NCBI GenBank assembly: GCA_041879295.1
Contig: CP047152.1
Span: forward strand, 4,717,501-4,781,500
DNA from: Pseudomonas putida
Lineage (GTDB): Bacteria; Pseudomonadota; Gammaproteobacteria; Pseudomonadales; Pseudomonadaceae
Direction: 5' to 3'
DNA length: 64,000 nt
The notes under the pieces were generated by a model. The model did no database searches and was not told where the DNA came from. It saw nothing but the letters and a program-made list of their open reading frames with translations. Numbering within the stretch: the first letter of the stretch is position 1; each line of letters opens with the position of its first letter. Both the position numbers and the translations under genes were made by a program. This document shows positions 59,392 to 64,000 of this stretch, one piece after another.

Positions 59392-60252
59392 TCAAGGCGA
59401 ACTCGGCTTCACCACCACAGTACAGGTCGTCCCCGCCGCCAGCAAAAACCCTTCCGGCACGTCATCGATGTGAATGCGCACCGGCACCCGCTGTGCCAGC
59501 CGCACCCAGTTGAAGGTCGGGTTCACGTCGGCGATCAGCTCGCGGCTCTGTGGGTTGTCACGGTCGTAGATGCCGCGGGCAATGCTCTCCACATGCCCAT
59601 TGAGGCGCTCGCCGCTCATCATCTGCAATTCGGCCTGGTCCCCCACCTTCACATGCGGCAGCTTGGTCTCCTCGAAGAACCCGTAAACCCAGAACGAATT
59701 CTCGTCGACCACCGCCATCACTGCTTCGCCGGTACGCGCATAGTCGCCCTTGTGGATATTCAGGTTGGTCACGTAGCCGTCCACCGTGGCCACGATGTGG
59801 GTGCGCTTGAGGTTCAGTTCGGCAGCAGCCAGTTCGGCCAGGGCCTGCTGGTAGTCAGCCTGGGCGGAGTTGGCGATGTTGCTGGCGTCGTCGCGGTTCT
59901 CCTTGGAGATCACCAGGTTGTCCATGTCGGCACGGCGCTTGGCATTGACCTTGCGCATTTCCCAGGTGGCCTTGCGCGAAGCGACCAGCGCCTTGGCCTG
60001 GTCGACCGCCAACTGATAGTGCTCAGGGTCGATCTGGATCAGCAGGTCGCCCTTCTTCACCCGCTGGTTGTCCTTGACCGGTACATCCACCACATAGCCG
60101 GGCACGTCGGCAGCGACGTTGATGATGTCGGCACGCACACGGCCATCACGGGTCCAGGGCGTGGTCATGTAGTGCAGCCACAACTGGCGACCGATGGCCA
60201 CGGCAGCGACCAGCACCAGGAGGGTGGCGATCAGGCTGAAGAACTTTTTCAT
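59392..60252 (-). CDS. aaeA: AaeA-like membrane-fusion protein
   Basis: HlyD-family adaptor of 286 aa. One N-terminal helix, then WTRDGRVRADIINVAADVPG and the KGDYARTGEAVMAVVDENSFWVYGFFEETKL block typical of AaeA. In E. coli, AaeA works with AaeB to export aromatic carboxylic acids. It is last in the operon, 10 nt after the DUF1656 gene. Confidence 0.9.
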   Translation of the reverse strand: MKKFFSLIATLLVLVAAVAIGRQLWLHYMTTPWTRDGRVRADIINVAADVPGYVVDVPVKDNQRVKKGDLLIQIDPEHYQLAVDQAKALVASRKATWEMRKVNAKRRADMDNLVISKENRDDASNIANSAQADYQQALAELAAAELNLKRTHIVATVDGYVTNLNIHKGDYARTGEAVMAVVDENSFWVYGFFEETKLPHVKVGDQAELQMMSGERLNGHVESIARGIYDRDNPQSRELIADVNPTFNWVRLAQRVPVRIHIDDVPEGFLLAAGTTCTVVVKPSSP

Positions 60253-60262
60253 CGAAGGATTC

Positions 60263-60463
60263 TCACCAGTAGACAGTCAGCGCCATGGCGCCGAACAAGC
60301 AGACGAACAGGCTCAGGCGCAGTAGCGCCGGGTGCCAGAAGAAGCGGTAGCCATCATGGCTGGCAATGAACCGGTCCAGGCCCCAGGCCAGGCCCAGGGC
60401 AAACAGGAACATCAAGGTCATGGTGGGCATGTACACACCATGGAAGGCGATTTCACGGGGCAT
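60263..60463 (-). CDS. aaeX: DUF1656 small membrane protein (AaeX)
   Basis: Protein of 66 aa with two membrane helices and the family start REIAFHGVYMP. Its genes accompany aaeA and aaeB in proteobacteria; the function is unknown. The start overlaps the end of aaeB by 11 nt. Confidence 0.9.
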   Translation of the reverse strand: MPREIAFHGVYMPTMTLMFLFALGLAWGLDRFIASHDGYRFFWHPALLRLSLFVCLFGAMALTVYW

Positions 60464-62630
60464 GGTGCAGTCCTTTCGCCGGTGCCAGTGGCGACTGTGG
60501 GTCCAGCAGGGAAGTACGGATGAAGTGCAGGTAGCTTTGCACGCGGCGCAGCACCGAGGTGTCGAAGTGCCGGGCGAATGGCTCGTCGGTGGCCTGCACG
60601 CGGGAGATGGCGTGGTCCACTGCCACCAGTGCGCGTTCGTGGTTGCTGGCGCTGGGCTGCAGGAACAGCCGGGTCAGTGCACGGCCCATGACACGGATTG
60701 CCTGGCGCCACGGCTGCGACTCGGCATAGGCCGGGTGCACCGGGGCGCGTGCTTGCTCCTTGCGCAGCTCGATGACGGCGTGGCCGATCTCCAGCACGGT
60801 GAACATCCAGCCCATCAGCTGGCTCTGCACCTGCGGCTTGCCGGCCGCCAGGCCATAGGCCTGGTGCAGCAGGTCGCGGGTGCGGCTTTCGAAGGCCGAG
60901 CCCAGGCCGCGCAGGCGGCCGCTGATGGCGAACAGCACCTGCTCGCGCAACGCCTGCTCAAGGCGGCTCCACAGCCAGCGGCTGTTGGGCGGCAGGATGA
61001 TCGCCCCGGCGGCGGCACAGACGAACATGCCAATCACCATGCCGATGTAGTCGTTTATGAAGGTGTACGGGTCATAAACGGTGAGGTTGTTCGGAACCGA
61101 GCCAATCGCGAAGAACACCAGTAGGCCGATGCCATAACCGGCATAGGCAGGGCGCGACGAAAGAAACGCGCCCAGCATGAACACGGGCGCCAGTACCATG
61201 CACAGCAGCGGAAAACCGTCGATCCAGGGGAACACGAAGAAGGTTTCGAAGAAGCCGACAAAAGCGCCGATGGCCGTGCCGCAAGCCATCTGGAACGACA
61301 TGCGCTTAGGGTTGGGTGACGCTGCCGAAAGGCATACGGTGACCGTGGCGATCAGGGTCATCATGGCACCGCTGGGCCAATCGCTGAGCAGCCAGTAACT
61401 GCCCAGCAGCAACAGCACTGCCGAGGCCCGCACACCGGCCGCCAGCGATACTAGCCAGCTGGTCTGCGCCACGTAGGGCTCATCCCACTGCTCGCGTTCG
61501 TGCTTGTGCGCGGCCAGCGAGGCATGGGTTTCGGCGTAGCTCAACATCTCGTCTACGAAGCGGTACAGCAGTTCGAACGCGGTATGGAAATCAAGCAGGT
61601 CGGACTCGCTGGGGTCCGTTGCCAGGTACTCAGCCCGCAGCCCCCGCACCTGGGCCTGCAGGCCTTCCTTGTAGGCGGCCAGCTCCAGGGTCAGGCGCAG
61701 CGCATCGGCGTCAGTCAACGCCCGGCCCACATAGGGCTGCAGCAACTCCACCAAGGTGTTCAGGCCCGGTTCGATGGCACTGACGATCTGCAGCGGGCCA
61801 CGGGCACGCAGGCGCTCCAGCAAGCGGTGCAAGGCATTGAAGCGCGTGGTGATGGCCATGAACTCGCTGTTCATGCGCACCAGCCGACCACTGCGACGGC
61901 GCATGTGCGGGTCTTCGAAAGCGGTGACGTTGCGCAGGCTCTCAAGGCCTACTGCTTCTGCCACGAAGCGCACGTTGCTGCTCTCGAAGCGGTCCTTTTG
62001 GCTATCACCACGCAGGGCCTCCACCACCACCCCGGCAAACACGCCAAAGCGCTGGTACAGGGCGTTACGCATTGCGGCACTGGCCGACTGCGGCAGGATC
62101 GCGGCACTGACGAAGGTCGACACCAGAATACCCAGGGCGATTTCCAGCGCCCGCCATACCGCTGCCATGAACGCCTGGTCGGGGTGTTGCAGCACCGGCA
62201 GGCCGATCATCGCTGCGGTGTAGCCAGCCAGCACGAAACCATAGGCGCGGAAGGTGCGGTAGCGCATGGCACCGGCCGAGCACAGGCCCACCCACAGGGC
62301 CAGGCTGGGCAGAAACAGCTCGGTGTTCTGCGGGAAGATGGCGATCAGCGCCACCATCATCGCCGAACCCGCCAAGGTACCGAGCACCCGGTAGAAGCTT
62401 TTCGCGAACACATGCCCGCTTTGCGGCTGCATGACGATGAAAACAGTGATCATCGCTGTACGCGGTTGCGGCAGCTCAAGGCGCATGGCCAGCCACAAGG
62501 TGATGAACGCAGCGGCCAGCACCTTGAAGATGTACACCCAGGTCACACCGTCGGTGCGTGCCCAGGCAAAGAAGCCCCGGCGCCATTCCAGGCTTTGCAG
62601 CCAGCGCACGGGCAAACTGGAAGTGCTCAT
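60453..62630 (-). CDS. aaeB: AaeB-like FUSC-family efflux protein
   Basis: Inner-membrane exporter of 725 aa. Two blocks of membrane helices (about 30-180 and 390-540) alternate with two cytoplasmic helical domains, as in the FUSC/AaeB family. The probable substrates are hydroxylated aromatic acids, inferred from E. coli. The start overlaps the stop of the channel gene (ATGA), linking pump and channel in one operon. Confidence 0.92.
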   Translation of the reverse strand: MSTSSLPVRWLQSLEWRRGFFAWARTDGVTWVYIFKVLAAAFITLWLAMRLELPQPRTAMITVFIVMQPQSGHVFAKSFYRVLGTLAGSAMMVALIAIFPQNTELFLPSLALWVGLCSAGAMRYRTFRAYGFVLAGYTAAMIGLPVLQHPDQAFMAAVWRALEIALGILVSTFVSAAILPQSASAAMRNALYQRFGVFAGVVVEALRGDSQKDRFESSNVRFVAEAVGLESLRNVTAFEDPHMRRRSGRLVRMNSEFMAITTRFNALHRLLERLRARGPLQIVSAIEPGLNTLVELLQPYVGRALTDADALRLTLELAAYKEGLQAQVRGLRAEYLATDPSESDLLDFHTAFELLYRFVDEMLSYAETHASLAAHKHEREQWDEPYVAQTSWLVSLAAGVRASAVLLLLGSYWLLSDWPSGAMMTLIATVTVCLSAASPNPKRMSFQMACGTAIGAFVGFFETFFVFPWIDGFPLLCMVLAPVFMLGAFLSSRPAYAGYGIGLLVFFAIGSVPNNLTVYDPYTFINDYIGMVIGMFVCAAAGAIILPPNSRWLWSRLEQALREQVLFAISGRLRGLGSAFESRTRDLLHQAYGLAAGKPQVQSQLMGWMFTVLEIGHAVIELRKEQARAPVHPAYAESQPWRQAIRVMGRALTRLFLQPSASNHERALVAVDHAISRVQATDEPFARHFDTSVLRRVQSYLHFIRTSLLDPQSPLAPAKGLHHAP

Positions 62631-64000
62631 TCGGCGTTATCCGGCTTCTTGTCGAAAATGGCCAGGGTGGCCGGGGTTTTCGGTGCGGCCTGGCGTTCCT
62701 CTTTCGGCGCATCCTGACCGGCCTGCAGGCCACCACCCAGGGCGGTGACCAGCTCGGCATGGGCAATCAGGCGGGCGGCCTGCACCTGCTGCTGCACCTG
62801 CTGCTGGCGGAACAGCAAGGTCTGGGCGTTGAGCACGTTCAGATAGTCGGTGAGGCCACGCTGGAACGCGACCATGGCAATGTCATAGGTTTTCTGCGCG
62901 GCGGCGACCGATTCTGCCGCGAAGTGCGACTGCTCTTTCATCGACTCGCGACGGATCAACTGGTCGGAGATGTTCTTCAGTGCGCCGACCACCGTCTGGT
63001 TGTAGCGCGCCACGGCTACGTCGTAACCGGCCGAGGCCACCCCCAACTGCGAGCGCAGGCGCCCACCGTCAAAGATCGGCAAGCTGATGGCCGGGCCGAC
63101 GTTGTAGTTGAACTTGCGCCCGGTGAGGAATTCCAGCGGGCCACCGCCGGTGGCCATGAAGCCCAGGCTGCCGACCAGGTCGACGTTGGGGAAGAAACCG
63201 GCGTGAGCGACGTCGATGCCACGCGCCTGGGCAGCCACCTGCCAGCGGCTGGCAACCACATCAGGCCGCTGGCCGACCAGTTCGGCGGGCAGGCTCGAAG
63301 GCAGTTTCAGCGGCGCAGCCAAGACCAGGGCCGGGCGCTGCAACTGCGCACCTTCCCCCGGCCCCTTGCCGGCCAGCGCCGCGAGTTGGTTGCGGGTCAG
63401 GGCAATTTCTTCGTCGAGGCTGTCGAGCTGGCGGTGGGTTTCCGGCAGCGGCGCTTCGGCCTGGCTGACTTCGAAATGCGTGCCGATACCGGCATCCAGG
63501 CGACGCTTGGCCAGGGCCAGGATCTGCTCCTGCTGTTCCAGTTCGGCCTTGACGATATCGCGCTGGGCAAAATGCAGGCTGAGCTGGATGTAGGCACGCA
63601 CCACATTGTTCTGCAACTCCAGTTGCGCCTGGCGGGCTTCGGCCACGCTCATGTGCGCCTGGTCCACGGCCTGCTCGCTGGCATTGCGTTCACGGCCCCA
63701 CAAGTCGAGGGCGTAGCTAAAGCCGATGGCAGCGTTGTTGTCCCAGGTGTTGGCACCGGACAGCGCGCCAGGGCCATAGAACTGATCTTCCGGCCAGTTG
63801 TGGCGCTTGAGCGTAGCTTGGCCGTTGGCCTGGAGCTTTTCAGCCGACTCGACCACGCCAGCCATGGCCTTGGCTTCGCGCACCCGCGCTGCGGCCATGG
63901 CCAGGCTTGGGCTACCGGCAACGGCCAGGGTAATCCAGCGGTCCAGCTGTGGGTCACCATAAGCGCGCCACCACTGCTGGTCGGGCCAGTGAGCGTCGGT
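62627..64000 (-). CDS. NodT-family outer-membrane efflux channel (5' end beyond window)
   Basis: TolC-like protein, at least 457 residues visible. The frame stays open to base 64000 (…HWPDQQWWRAYGDPQLDRW…), so the start and signal peptide lie outside; an internal ATG at 63898 is not the start. Two OEP repeats are present, with GQRPDVVASRWQVAAQARGI and LPIFDGGRLRSQLG blocks of the family. It is the first visible gene of the channel-aaeB-aaeX-aaeA operon. Confidence 0.92.
   Translation of the reverse strand, partial: TDAHWPDQQWWRAYGDPQLDRWITLAVAGSPSLAMAAARVREAKAMAGVVESAEKLQANGQATLKRHNWPEDQFYGPGALSGANTWDNNAAIGFSYALDLWGRERNASEQAVDQAHMSVAEARQAQLELQNNVVRAYIQLSLHFAQRDIVKAELEQQEQILALAKRRLDAGIGTHFEVSQAEAPLPETHRQLDSLDEEIALTRNQLAALAGKGPGEGAQLQRPALVLAAPLKLPSSLPAELVGQRPDVVASRWQVAAQARGIDVAHAGFFPNVDLVGSLGFMATGGGPLEFLTGRKFNYNVGPAISLPIFDGGRLRSQLGVASAGYDVAVARYNQTVVGALKNISDQLIRRESMKEQSHFAAESVAAAQKTYDIAMVAFQRGLTDYLNVLNAQTLLFRQQQVQQQVQAARLIAHAELVTALGGGLQAGQDAPKEERQAAPKTPATLAIFDKKPDNAE

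Overview
This is a chromosomal window of a fluorescent Pseudomonas, most like the P. putida group. The evidence is high GC, a complete algD-to-algA alginate operon, AlgW with the same catalytic residue numbering as the P. aeruginosa protein, a methionine gamma-lyase collinear with the P. putida enzyme, and about ten copies of the P. putida-type REP element (a core like GCGGGyrnrCCCGC flanked by CCTGTxGGAGC and GAAGAGGCC). I saw no prophage, IS element, CRISPR array, tRNA or rRNA. The content is core housekeeping plus envelope and exopolysaccharide functions.

Layout, 1-22 kb. The 5' tip of rsmI diverges from lpoA-yraN-diaA/gmhA-dolP, in the same order as in E. coli. Next come sspB and sspA, petABC (the cytochrome bc1 complex) and rplM-rpsI. 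After these lie an aldo-keto reductase, a GlxA-type regulator, zapE, trpS with an unusual C-terminal extension, an alpha/beta hydrolase and zapG. The catabolic pair mdeA/mdeR (methionine to methanethiol) sits beside cysNC-cysD (sulfate activation). A Nif3-like protein and the envelope-stress protease AlgW close this part.

22-34 kb. An aapJQMP general amino-acid ABC transporter is preceded by a near-consensus sigma-54 promoter. It is followed by an esterase, rhlB, moaCDE, a PIN-PhoH protein, a polysaccharide-deacetylase-fold protein that has lost its catalytic motifs, and yaaA.

34-51.5 kb. An 800-bp regulatory region with an AlgU-type promoter and a leader of about 435 nt drives algD-alg8-alg44-algK-algE-algG-algX-algL-algI-algJ-algF-algA. 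AlgA and AlgD make GDP-mannuronate. Alg8 and Alg44 (c-di-GMP-binding) polymerise it. AlgG, AlgX, AlgL, AlgI, AlgJ and AlgF epimerise, acetylate and edit it, and AlgK and AlgE export it. REP pairs have entered this operon twice. One forms the 5' end of the algK reading frame, the other lies between algL and algI.

51.5-64 kb. An orphan gene of apparently lower GC, a small membrane protein and an SDR precede two efflux loci. The first is a LysR regulator followed by an EmrB/EmrA/NodT-type tripartite pump; a shared 17-bp ATTGC-N7-GCAAT palindrome lies upstream of both the regulator and the pump. The second is a NodT-type channel (cut by the window end)-aaeB-aaeX-aaeA operon. A UspA-family gene lies between them.
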